A stretch of DNA of 64,000 nt from Streptomyces sp. NRRL S-118 (lineage in GTDB: Bacteria; Actinomycetota; Actinomycetes; Streptomycetales; Streptomycetaceae): contig NZ_JOBL01000104.1 of NCBI RefSeq assembly GCF_000716335.1, positions 50,623-114,622 of the forward strand, given 5' to 3'. The notes below the pieces were generated by a model. It searched no databases. It was not told where the DNA came from and worked only from the letters and a program-made list of their open reading frames with translations. Below are positions 28,679-36,018 of the stretch, one piece after another. The position numbers were made by a program, and so were the translations under genes. Each line of letters starts with the position of its first letter. Position 1 is the first letter of the stretch.

Positions 28679-29494
28679 TCAGGCGCGGGTGCCGGACGTG
28701 CGGCGGCGCAGGGCGACGAAGCCGAGCCCGGCCGCGCCGACGGCGGCGGCGCCCGCACCGGCGACGACCATGAGGTTGTCGCCCTCCTGCACCTCGGCAC
28801 CGGCGGCGACACCGCCCTTGGGGACGATGGTCGTCTGGGTGATGGAGGTCCGCGCGGGCTCCTCGGTGCCGCCCTGCGGCGTGGCGCCGCCCGTGGAACC
28901 GGCCGGGCCGGTGCTCGTCCCGATGAGGGCGGGAGCGGCCTGCTTCTTCCCGCCGGCGATGTACGCGGCGAGGCCGCCGTCCCGCCCCAGCACCACGAGC
29001 GCGTCGCCGAACCGCAGGACGCGGCGGTCCTCGCCGTTGGTGTACGAGAACCCGCGGCCCGTGCCGTTCTCGACGAGTTGCAGGCCGTACTCGCCGTTCT
29101 TCCTGCCCAGCTCCAGGACGGTGCCGTCGGCCAGCTCGTACCGGCCGGGCTCGGCGCCGGTGGCGAGGTTGCCGGTCCAGTGGTGCGTGGTGCCGTCCTC
29201 GTGCAGGACCAGGAAGCGGCCGTTGTCGTTGCGGGCGGCGGGGCGGGTGTTGGCGTCGATGACGCCGATGGAGCGGCCGTTCACGAAGGACTCGGCGCGG
29301 TGGTGCAGGGCGTTGATCCGGTCGATCCTGACGACGGTGCCGTCGGCGAGGGTCTCGGTCCGCAGGTGCTCGCGCCCGGCGGTGGCGGGAGGGGTGCCGT
29401 CCGCCGCGGAGGCCGCTCCCGCGGTGACGGCCGGGACGAGGGCGACACCGGCGAGGACGCCGCCGGCGAGGGCGGCACGAAGGGCGGAACGCAT
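28679..29494 (-). CDS. Secreted, C-terminally membrane-anchored protein of unknown function
   Basis: A 271-residue exported protein. Signal peptide (MRSALRAALAGGVLAGVALVPAVTAGAASA), then a beta-rich domain with repeated strand-turn units such as ETLADGTVVRIDRIN, YELADGTVLELGRKNGEYGLQLVENG and VLRFGDALVVLGRDGG. A Thr/Pro/Gly linker precedes the C-terminal helix NLMVVAGAGAAAVGAAGLGFVALRRR. No sortase motif is visible. The ATG at 29494 has AGGAG five bases upstream and beats an earlier in-frame start. The class F sortase gene follows 116 bases later. Confidence 0.85.
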   Translation of the reverse strand: MRSALRAALAGGVLAGVALVPAVTAGAASAADGTPPATAGREHLRTETLADGTVVRIDRINALHHRAESFVNGRSIGVIDANTRPAARNDNGRFLVLHEDGTTHHWTGNLATGAEPGRYELADGTVLELGRKNGEYGLQLVENGTGRGFSYTNGEDRRVLRFGDALVVLGRDGGLAAYIAGGKKQAAPALIGTSTGPAGSTGGATPQGGTEEPARTSITQTTIVPKGGVAAGAEVQEGDNLMVVAGAGAAAVGAAGLGFVALRRRTSGTRA

Positions 29495-29747
29495 AACGAC
29501 TCCTGCAACAGGTCGGTTTCGAAGGGAGAGCCGCATGCCTGCCTTGCCTCGTCGGTGTGGCCGCTGAGTGTGGGGCGGGGCTGCACGGACAACGTTATGG
29601 ATCTTGTGTGCGGGTGCGATGCCCTCCGCGTCACAGGCGTGTGACAGGCCTCACGAACAGCTCCGGTGCACGCGCCCACCAGGGGTTTCGCACAGACCTC
29701 CGAGCCGGGGCTGTACAGGCAGCTACGCGCGTAGATATGCTCGAGTG
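29495..29747. other. Divergent intergenic region (secreted protein / deoC)
   Basis: 253 bases without a gene. It holds the deoC core promoter and operator (29711-29741) and, at 29630-29645, GTCAC-N6-GTGAC, a match to the AfsQ1 half-site pattern GTnAC-N6-GTnAC. Such a pattern is expected about once per 65 kb by chance, so that match alone proves little. Confidence 0.5.
29723..29734. promoter_or_regulatory. Operator-like palindrome CTACGCGCGTAG in the deoC promoter
   Basis: Exact 12-mer placed between TGTACA (29712-29717, possible -35) and TATGCT (29736-29741, possible -10), an 18-base spacer. Binding here would block RNA polymerase. The -10 ends six bases before the GTG at 29748, so the transcript may be leaderless. 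Confidence 0.75.
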
Positions 29748-30698
29748 GTGACCATGCCCACCGCATCTGCATTCGCTGACGTGACCGCGTCCGACAGCAC
29801 ACTGCGCCGCTTCCTCCACGGGCTTCCCGGCGTGGACCCCGTCGGCCTCGAAGCGCGCGCCGCGTCTCTCGGTACCCGTTCGATCAAGACGACGGCCAAG
29901 GCGTACGCCATCGACCTGGCCATCTCGATGATCGACCTGACGACGCTCGAAGGCGCGGACACCCCGGGCAAGGTCCGGGCGCTCGCCGCCAAGGCCGTCA
30001 ATCCCGACCCGACCGACCGCACCAGCCCGCGCACCGCCGCGGTCTGCGTCTACCCGGACATGGTGGCGACCGCGAAGGCCGCCCTCGCCGGCACCGACGT
30101 CAAGGTCGCCTCCGTCGCGACCGCCTTCCCGGCCGGCCGCGCCGCCCTCGACGTCAAGCTCGCCGACACGCGGGACGCCGTCGCCGCCGGGGCGGACGAG
30201 ATCGACATGGTGATCGACCGCGGGGCGTTCCTCGCGGGCGACTACCTGAAGGTGTACGAGGAGATCCGCGCCGTGAAGGAGGCCTCGGGCGCCGCGCGCC
30301 TGAAGGTCATCTTCGAGACCGGCGAGCTCTCCACGTACGACAACATCCGCCGCGCCTCCTGGCTCGGCATGATCGCCGGGGCGGACTTCATCAAGACCTC
30401 GACCGGCAAGGTCGGCGTCAACGCCACCCCCGCGAACACGCTGCTCATGCTGGAGGCGGTGCGCGACTTCCGCGCCCAGACCGGGGTACAGGTCGGGGTG
30501 AAGCCCGCGGGCGGCATCCGGACCACCAAGGACGCCATCAAGTTCCTGGTGCTGGTCAACGAGACCGTCGGCGAGGACTGGCTGGACAACCACTGGTTCC
30601 GGTTCGGCGCGTCGAGCCTGCTCAACGACCTGCTGATGCAGCGTCAGAAGCTGGCCACCGGACGTTACTCCGGTCCCGACTACGTGACGGTGGACTGA
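29748..30698 (+). CDS. deoC: Deoxyribose-phosphate aldolase
   Basis: A 316-residue class I aldolase that splits 2-deoxyribose-5-phosphate into acetaldehyde and glyceraldehyde-3-phosphate. Visible: VCVYPDMVATAK, VATAFPAGRAALDVKL, ADEIDMVIDRGAFLAG, LKVIFETGEL, the Schiff-base Lys in ADFIKTSTGK and VGVKPAGGIRTTKDAIKF. It is longer than E. coli DeoC, like other actinobacterial forms. The start is uncertain among GTG 29745/29748 and ATG 29754; 29748 fits the -10 spacing. The stop is followed after five bases by aldehyde dehydrogenase, which can oxidise the acetaldehyde released. Confidence 0.95.
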   Translation: MTMPTASAFADVTASDSTLRRFLHGLPGVDPVGLEARAASLGTRSIKTTAKAYAIDLAISMIDLTTLEGADTPGKVRALAAKAVNPDPTDRTSPRTAAVCVYPDMVATAKAALAGTDVKVASVATAFPAGRAALDVKLADTRDAVAAGADEIDMVIDRGAFLAGDYLKVYEEIRAVKEASGAARLKVIFETGELSTYDNIRRASWLGMIAGADFIKTSTGKVGVNATPANTLLMLEAVRDFRAQTGVQVGVKPAGGIRTTKDAIKFLVLVNETVGEDWLDNHWFRFGASSLLNDLLMQRQKLATGRYSGPDYVTVD

Positions 30699-30703
30699 TC
30701 ACC

Positions 30704-32137
30704 ATGACCAAGTTCGAGTACGCACCCGCCCCCGAGTCCCGCTCGGTCGTCGACATCGCGCCGTCCTACGGCCTGTTCATCGACGGCGAGTTCACCGAGG
30801 CCGCCGACGGCAAGGTCTTCAAGACCGTCTCGCCCGCCTCCGAGGAGGTGCTCTCCGAGGTCGCCCAGGCCGGCGCCGAGGACGTGGACCGGGCCGTGAA
30901 GGCCGCCCGCAAGGCGTTCGAGAAGTGGTCGGCGCTGCCGGGCGCCGAGCGCGCCAAGTACCTCTTCCGCATCGCCCGGATCATCCAGGAGCGCAGCCGC
31001 GAGCTGGCGGTCCTGGAGACGCTGGACAACGGCAAGCCGATCAAGGAGACCCGCGACGCGGACCTCCCCCTGGTCGCCGCGCACTTCTTCTACTACGCGG
31101 GCTGGGCCGACAAGCTCGACCACGCCGGCTACGGGCGCGACCCCAGGCCGCTGGGCGTGGCCGGCCAGGTCATCCCGTGGAACTTCCCGCTGCTGATGCT
31201 GGCGTGGAAGATCGCCCCGGCGCTCGCCACCGGCAACACGGTGGTGCTCAAGCCCGCCGAGACGACCCCGCTGTCGGCGCTGTTCTTCGCGGACATCTGC
31301 CGCCAGGCCGGTCTGCCCAAGGGCGTCGTGAACATCATCCCCGGTTACGGGGACACCGGCGCCGCGCTCGTCGAGCACCCGGGCGTCGACAAGGTCGCCT
31401 TCACCGGCTCCACAGGGGTCGGCAAGGCCATCGCCCGCCAGGTCGCCGGCACCCGCAAGAAGCTCACCCTGGAGCTCGGCGGCAAGGGCGCCAACATCGT
31501 CTTCGACGACGCCCCCATCGACCAGGCCGTCGAGGGCATCGTCACCGGCATCTTCTTCAACCAGGGCCAGGTCTGCTGCGCGGGCTCCCGCCTGCTGGTC
31601 CAGGAGTCCATTCAGGACGAGCTGCTGGATGCCCTCAAGCGCCGCCTGTCCACGCTGCGCCTCGGCGACCCGCTGGACAAGAACACCGACATCGGCGCGA
31701 TCAACTCGGCCGAGCAGCTGGCCCGGATCACGGCGCTCGCGGAGACCGGCGAGGCCGAGGGCGCCGAGCGCTGGTCCCCGGCCTGCGAGATCCCCTCCAC
31801 CGGCTACTGGTTCGCCCCGACGCTGTTCACCAACGTCACCCAGGCGCACACCATCGCCCGCGACGAGATCTTCGGCCCGGTCCTGTCGGTCCTGACGTTC
31901 CGCACGCCCGACGAGGCCGTCGCCAAGGCCAACAACAGCCAGTACGGCCTGTCCGCCGGCATCTGGACGGAGAAGGGCTCCCGCATCCTCGCGGTGGCGA
32001 ACAAGCTCCGCGCGGGCGTCGTGTGGGCCAACACGTTCAACAAGTTCGACCCGACCTCGCCCTTCGGCGGCTACAAGGAGTCGGGCTTCGGCCGCGAGGG
32101 CGGCCGCCACGGCCTGGAGGCGTACCTCGATGTCTGA
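30704..32137 (+). CDS. Aldehyde dehydrogenase (ALDH16-like first unit)
   Basis: A 477-residue NAD(P)-dependent dehydrogenase. It has the cofactor segment VIPWNFPLLMLAWKIAPALATGNTVVLKPAE, FTGSTGVGKAIA, general-base Glu in LELGGKGANIV and catalytic Cys in FFNQGQVCCAGSRL. The end NKFDPTSPFGGYKESGFGREGG is usual. Translation is coupled to the next gene by an 8-base overlap. It follows deoC by five bases, so acetaldehyde is a likely substrate. Together with the next gene it has the architecture of ALDH16, where an active ALDH domain is fused to an inactive one. Confidence 0.93.
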   Translation: MTKFEYAPAPESRSVVDIAPSYGLFIDGEFTEAADGKVFKTVSPASEEVLSEVAQAGAEDVDRAVKAARKAFEKWSALPGAERAKYLFRIARIIQERSRELAVLETLDNGKPIKETRDADLPLVAAHFFYYAGWADKLDHAGYGRDPRPLGVAGQVIPWNFPLLMLAWKIAPALATGNTVVLKPAETTPLSALFFADICRQAGLPKGVVNIIPGYGDTGAALVEHPGVDKVAFTGSTGVGKAIARQVAGTRKKLTLELGGKGANIVFDDAPIDQAVEGIVTGIFFNQGQVCCAGSRLLVQESIQDELLDALKRRLSTLRLGDPLDKNTDIGAINSAEQLARITALAETGEAEGAERWSPACEIPSTGYWFAPTLFTNVTQAHTIARDEIFGPVLSVLTFRTPDEAVAKANNSQYGLSAGIWTEKGSRILAVANKLRAGVVWANTFNKFDPTSPFGGYKESGFGREGGRHGLEAYLDV

Positions 32138-33035
32138 CACGACGAACCGTCTGAGCGTCTTCAAGACCTACAAGCTGTACGTCGGGGGCAAGTTCCCCCG
32201 CAGCGAGAGCGGCCGGGTGTACGAAGTGCAGGACCACAAGGGCAAGTGGCTGGCGAACGCGCCGCTCTCGTCGCGCAAGGACGCGCGGGACGCGGTCGTG
32301 GCGGCGCGCAAGGCGTTCGGCGGGTGGTCGGGCGCGACGGCCTACAACCGGGGCCAGATCCTCTACCGCATCGCGGAGATGCTGGAGGGCCGCAGGAGCC
32401 AGTTCGTGCACGAGGTGGCGCACGCGGAGGGCCTGTCCAAGTCGCAGGCGGCCGAGGTCGTCGAGGCGGCCATCGACCGCTGGGTCTGGTACGCGGGCTG
32501 GACGGACAAGATCGCCCAGGTCATGGGCGGGGCGAACCCGGTGGCGGGCCCGTTCTTCAACCTGTCCACCCCCGAGCCGACGGGCGTGGTCGCGATCGTC
32601 GCCCCGCGGGAGTCGTCCTTCCTGGGCCTGGTCTCGGTCATCGCCCCGGTGATCGCCACCGGCAACACGGCCGTCGTCGTCGCCTCCGAGAAGGCGCCGC
32701 TGCCCGCGCTCTCGCTCGGCGAGGTGCTGGCCACCTCCGATCTGCCCGGCGGTGTCGTCAACGTCCTGTCCGGCAAGGCGGCGGAGATCGCCGGCCCGCT
32801 CGCCGCGCACCAGGACGTCAACGCCCTCGACCTGACGGGCGCGGACGCCGAGCTGGCGCGGGAGCTGGAGATCGCGGCCGCGGACAACCTCAAGCGCGTC
32901 CTGCGTCCACAGGCTGTGGACGGCGAGGGGGACTTCACCGGGGACCCGGGCACGCACCGCATGACCGCGTTCCTGGAGACCAAGACGGTCTGGCACCCCA
33001 CCGGCTCCCTGGGCGCCTCCGGCTCGTCCTACTGA
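32130..33035 (+). CDS. Catalytically incomplete aldehyde dehydrogenase-family protein
   Basis: At 301 residues it is about 180 shorter than an aldehyde dehydrogenase. It begins [24 protein letters not shown], keeps the N-terminal cofactor-binding part ([35 protein letters not shown]) and then runs out. The catalytic Cys motif (GQxC) and the Glu of ELGG are absent, and the C-terminal 60 residues diverge. It overlaps the preceding gene by 8 bases. It is likely a non-catalytic partner of that enzyme, since the ORF is intact and has coding bias, rather than a decaying copy. Confidence 0.88.
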   Translation: MSDTTNRLSVFKTYKLYVGGKFPRSESGRVYEVQDHKGKWLANAPLSSRKDARDAVVAARKAFGGWSGATAYNRGQILYRIAEMLEGRRSQFVHEVAHAEGLSKSQAAEVVEAAIDRWVWYAGWTDKIAQVMGGANPVAGPFFNLSTPEPTGVVAIVAPRESSFLGLVSVIAPVIATGNTAVVVASEKAPLPALSLGEVLATSDLPGGVVNVLSGKAAEIAGPLAAHQDVNALDLTGADAELARELEIAAADNLKRVLRPQAVDGEGDFTGDPGTHRMTAFLETKTVWHPTGSLGASGSSY

Positions 33036-33049
33036 GCCGGTCCACGCCG

Positions 33050-33091
33050 AACGGCTCCGCGTCCCCTCCGTCCGGGGGATGCGGAGCCGTT
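33050..33091 (+). terminator. Stem-loop terminator of the deoC-aldehyde dehydrogenase unit
   Basis: 11-bp perfect arms AACGGCTCCGC (33050-33060) and complement (33081-33091), with further GTCCCC/GGGGGA pairing inside. It starts 14 bases after the stop. Confidence 0.85.
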
Positions 33092-33114
33092 CTCGCGTCC
33101 GAGGACGGGCGGCC

Positions 33115-33462
33115 CTAGCCGGGGAGCGCGCCCCCCAGCGCAGGGCCGACCACCGGCAGGTTCGGCGCACTGGTCAGCGAGCCGGTCACGCTGGTCGTGT
33201 CCACCGGCCGGAAGTCGCCCACCTGCGTGCCGACCCCGTTGTCGAGCGGGTCGACCCCGGTCTGCGCGAGGGGGTTGATCTTCAGGTTCTTGGCGGTGCC
33301 CACGACGTGCGGCGCCGCCGCCGACACCCCCTGCATCGCGGCCGCCGCGTCGAGGTCGCCCACCGGCGACGGGACCGCCTGGGCCGTGCCGCCGGTGGCA
33401 CCGAGGGCGGTGCCGAGGGCCGAAAGGGCCAGCCCGGCCTTCAGAAACGTGTGACGTGCCAT
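33115..33462 (-). CDS. Small secreted protein, unknown function
   Basis: A 115-residue protein with a clear signal peptide ([29 protein letters not shown]) and a short mature part ([46 protein letters not shown]) poor in charged and aromatic residues. No cysteine and no anchor are seen. It resembles in style the secreted protein at 39199. The ATG at 33462 has GGAG nine bases upstream. It is convergent with the aldehyde dehydrogenase genes. Confidence 0.8.
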   Translation of the reverse strand: MARHTFLKAGLALSALGTALGATGGTAQAVPSPVGDLDAAAAMQGVSAAAPHVVGTAKNLKINPLAQTGVDPLDNGVGTQVGDFRPVDTTSVTGSLTSAPNLPVVGPALGGALPG

Positions 33463-33508
33463 GGACGAGGGCTCCTGCCGCGCAGCGTGAGAGGCGTGAT
33501 CGGTCGAG

Positions 33509-33519
33509 TACGCAGCGTA
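33509..33519. promoter_or_regulatory. Possible variant nucleoside operator (TACGC-N-GCGTA)
   Basis: TACGCAGCGTA carries the same half-sites as the CTACGCGCGTAG palindrome but with one extra central base. It lies 78 bases before the chosen start of the uridine-kinase-like gene and 47 before the divergent secreted protein gene. A changed spacing often abolishes binding, so this is tentative. Confidence 0.3.
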
Positions 33520-33596
33520 TTTGAGGTGTGATGCTCGATACCAACGGGTCCCCGGCGGGGTCCCCCGACCGGGTGCATGCCTCAGACTGGTGTCCC

Positions 33597-34241
33597 GTGA
33601 GTTCCCAACCCATCCCGGCCCGCGTCGTGCTGCTCGCGGGGCCCTCCGGCTCCGGCAAGTCCTCCCTCGCGGCCCGCACCGGCCTGCCCGTCCTGCGCCT
33701 CGACGACTTCTACAAGGAGGCCGACGACCCGACACTCCCGCTCGTGCCGGGCAGTTCGGACATCGACTGGGACTCCCCGCTGTCGTGGGACGCCGACGCC
33801 GCGGTGGCCGCGATCGCCGACCTGTGCGGTACGGGAAGCACGACGGTCCCCGTGTACGACATCGCCACCAGCAGCCGCGTGGACCACGAGGCCTTCGCCA
33901 TCGGGCGCACCCCGCTCTTCGTGGCGGAGGGCATCTTCGCGGCGGACATCGTGGCGCGGTGCCAGGAGCTCGGGGTCCTCGCCGACGCCCTGTGCCTGCG
34001 CGGCCGCCCCTCCACCACGTTCCGCCGCCGGCTCCTGCGGGACCTGCGGGAGGGCCGCAAGTCGGTGCCGTTCCTGCTGCGCCGCGGCTGGCGCCTGATG
34101 CGCGCCGAGCGCTCCATCGTGGCCCGCCAGACCGCCCTGGGCGCCCACGCGTGCGACAAGGCCGAGGCCCTGGGCCGCCTGGCCGCCGCGGCGGCCGGCC
34201 GGCACCGCACGCCCACGGCGGCGGGCCGGGAGCGCGCGTAA
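33597..34241 (+). CDS. Uridine-kinase-like P-loop phosphotransferase
   Basis: A 214-residue cytosolic protein with Walker A GPSGSGKSS (residues 15-23) and LRLDDFYKEADDP, the nucleoside-binding Asp region of uridine/cytidine kinases. IDWDSPLSWD and YDIATSSR, then LFVAEGIFAADIV (Walker B-like) and RLLRDLREGRK (lid) follow. It would phosphorylate a nucleoside to its monophosphate using NTP, in keeping with the nucleoside genes around it. I prefer the GTG at 33597; an in-frame ATG at 33528 adds 23 poorly conserved residues. Confidence 0.82.
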   Translation: MSSQPIPARVVLLAGPSGSGKSSLAARTGLPVLRLDDFYKEADDPTLPLVPGSSDIDWDSPLSWDADAAVAAIADLCGTGSTTVPVYDIATSSRVDHEAFAIGRTPLFVAEGIFAADIVARCQELGVLADALCLRGRPSTTFRRRLLRDLREGRKSVPFLLRRGWRLMRAERSIVARQTALGAHACDKAEALGRLAAAAAGRHRTPTAAGRERA

Positions 34242-34312
34242 CGCACGCCGGCCCGGGCACCCGGAACGCGCCCGGACGCCGGCACGGACTCCAGGCCCCG
34301 GACAACGCGCGA

Positions 34313-34343
34313 GGCCGGACAAGACCCCCCGTCCTGTCCGGCC
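34313..34343. terminator. Stem-loop between convergent genes; C-rich tract beyond
   Basis: 9-bp perfect arms (34313-34321, 34335-34343), extendable to 13 with one mismatch. From 34345 to 34468 the plus strand is a low-complexity C-rich tract with no gene. It separates the kinase-like gene from sigQ. Confidence 0.65.
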
Positions 34344-34469
34344 CGCTCCCCCGTTGCCCCGCTACCCCCGGTTCCCCCCGTGGTGGGCACCCCCGTACCC
34401 CGGCCCGCCGCCGCCTCCCCCGAGACCGCGGCCGGCCGCCCCCCGTTCCCCCGTGCTTCCCCCGTACCT

Positions 34470-35192
34470 TCAGGCCACGAGCTGGCCGAAGGACTCCTCC
34501 TCGTCACGGCCGAAGCTGAGGACGTCGTCCTCGCGCAGCCGGCGCAGGGAGCGCCAGATGCTCGACTTCACCGTGCCGACACTGATGTCCAGGATCTCCG
34601 CGATCTCCGGGTCCGTACGGCCCTCGTAGTAGCGCAGCACCAGCATCGTGCGCTGGAGCTCGGGCAGCCGGGCCAGCGCCTGCCACAGCACGGCGCGCAG
34701 CTCCGTGCCGCGCATCGCGTCGGTGTCGCCGGCGGACTCGGGGAGCTCCTCGGTCGGGTACTCGTCGATCTTCCGCCGCCGCCAGGCGCTGATGTGCAGG
34801 TTGGTCATGGTGCGGCGCAGGTATCCGCCGACCGCGGCCTTGTCGCTGATGCGGTCCCAGGCGCGGTACGTCGAGAACAGCGCGCTCTGGAGCAGGTCCT
34901 CCGCCTCGAACCGGTCACCGGTGAGGTGGTAGGCGGTGGCGTACAGAGAGGCGCGGCGCTCCTGCACGTACGTGGTGAACTCCACGTCCGTACGGCTCGT
35001 CCGCTCCCCCGGTGCCCCTCCGTACGCCTCTCCCCCGTCAGGCACGGCCGCCATGTACGGCGACTTGTGCTGACGCCCGGCGCCGCGAACGCACCCCCGC
35101 CCGTTCACGGCGCCGGACTTCTCGGTGCTCCGCGTGACGTCGTGGAGACGCGTGACAACTGCGTTTGAGGTGGTGCTGTGCAGTGCGTTCAT
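34470..35192 (-). CDS. sigQ: ECF RNA polymerase sigma factor SigQ
   Basis: A 240-residue SigE-family (SACE type) sigma factor. Residues 1-65 are a variable leader. Region 2 is VQERRASLYATAYHLTGDRFEAEDLLQSALFSTYRAWDRI. Region 4 is ALARLPELQRTMLVLRYYEGRTDPEIAEILDISVGTVKSSIWRSLRRLRE. It is divergent from afsQ1, the same arrangement as in S. coelicolor, where AfsQ1 activates sigQ and SigQ affects antibiotic production and development during nitrogen stress. The start at 35192 gives MNALHSTTSN. Confidence 0.95.
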   Translation of the reverse strand: MNALHSTTSNAVVTRLHDVTRSTEKSGAVNGRGCVRGAGRQHKSPYMAAVPDGGEAYGGAPGERTSRTDVEFTTYVQERRASLYATAYHLTGDRFEAEDLLQSALFSTYRAWDRISDKAAVGGYLRRTMTNLHISAWRRRKIDEYPTEELPESAGDTDAMRGTELRAVLWQALARLPELQRTMLVLRYYEGRTDPEIAEILDISVGTVKSSIWRSLRRLREDDVLSFGRDEEESFGQLVA

Positions 35193-35276
35193 CTCACGCC
35201 CCCCGTCGGTTGGAGTCTGGCTCGGTCCGGTGCGAAAAAGCTTGCCGGGGGGACTTCATGGCGGTGTCCGCCGACT

Positions 35277-35292
35277 GTCACAGACCTGTCAC
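35277..35292. promoter_or_regulatory. AfsQ1 binding box between sigQ and afsQ1
   Basis: GTCAC-AGACCT-GTCAC matches the published AfsQ1 pattern GTnAC-N6-GTnAC exactly. It is 49 bases before afsQ1 and 85 before sigQ, the place where AfsQ1 is known to bind in S. coelicolor. Confidence 0.85.
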
Positions 35293-35340
35293 AGGGGCGA
35301 GCGGTCGAACTCCCCCTCCACCATGGGACAGAATGACGGC

Positions 35341-36018
35341 GTGCCTTTCCTGTTGCTGATCGAGGACGACGACGCCATCCGCACGGCCCTCGAACTCTCC
35401 CTGTCACGCCAGGGCCACAAAGTGGCCACCGCGGCGACGGGTGAGGACGGCCTGAAACTGCTGCGCGAGCAGCGGCCCGACCTGATCGTGCTGGACGTGA
35501 TGCTGCCCGGCATCGACGGTTTCGAGGTGTGCCGCCGCATCCGGCGCACCGACCAGCTGCCGATCATCCTGCTGACCGCGCGCAGCGACGACATCGACGT
35601 CGTGGTGGGGCTGGAGTCCGGTGCGGACGACTACGTGGTCAAGCCGGTGCAGGGACGGGTGCTGGACGCCCGCATCCGGGCGGTGCTGCGGCGCGGCGAG
35701 CGCGAGTCGACGGACTCGGCGACGTTCGGCGCGCTGGTCATCGACCGGTCGGCGATGACCGTGACGAAGAACGGCGAGGACCTCCAGCTGACGCCCACCG
35801 AGCTGCGGCTGCTGCTGGAGCTCAGCCGCAGGCCCGGCCAGGCGCTGTCGCGCCAGCAGTTGCTGCGGCTGGTGTGGGAGCACGACTACCTGGGCGACTC
35901 GCGCCTGGTCGACGCGTGCGTGCAGCGCCTGCGCGCGAAGGTGGAGGACGTGCCGTCCTCGCCGACCCTGATCCGTACGGTCCGGGGTGTGGGCTACCGG
36001 CTGGACGTCCCTTCGTGA
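35341..36018 (+). CDS. afsQ1: Two-component response regulator AfsQ1
   Basis: A 225-residue OmpR-type regulator. The receiver domain has acidic EDDD at 8-11, phospho-acceptor Asp52 in LIVLDVMLPG, the switch Thr in LLTARSD and Lys in VVKPVQ. The winged-helix effector domain (about 130-225) has LTPTELRLLLELSRRPGQALSRQQLL and DACVQRLRAKVED. AfsQ1 controls antibiotic clusters and nitrogen genes in S. coelicolor. GTG start at 35341. The stop overlaps the afsQ2 start in GTGA. Confidence 0.97.
   Translation: MPFLLLIEDDDAIRTALELSLSRQGHKVATAATGEDGLKLLREQRPDLIVLDVMLPGIDGFEVCRRIRRTDQLPIILLTARSDDIDVVVGLESGADDYVVKPVQGRVLDARIRAVLRRGERESTDSATFGALVIDRSAMTVTKNGEDLQLTPTELRLLLELSRRPGQALSRQQLLRLVWEHDYLGDSRLVDACVQRLRAKVEDVPSSPTLIRTVRGVGYRLDVPS

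Noticed and set aside
32130..33035. Second aldehyde dehydrogenase as a decaying pseudogene
   Set aside because: The frame is intact with normal coding bias and is translationally coupled to its neighbour. Lost catalytic residues with a kept fold fits a partner subunit better.
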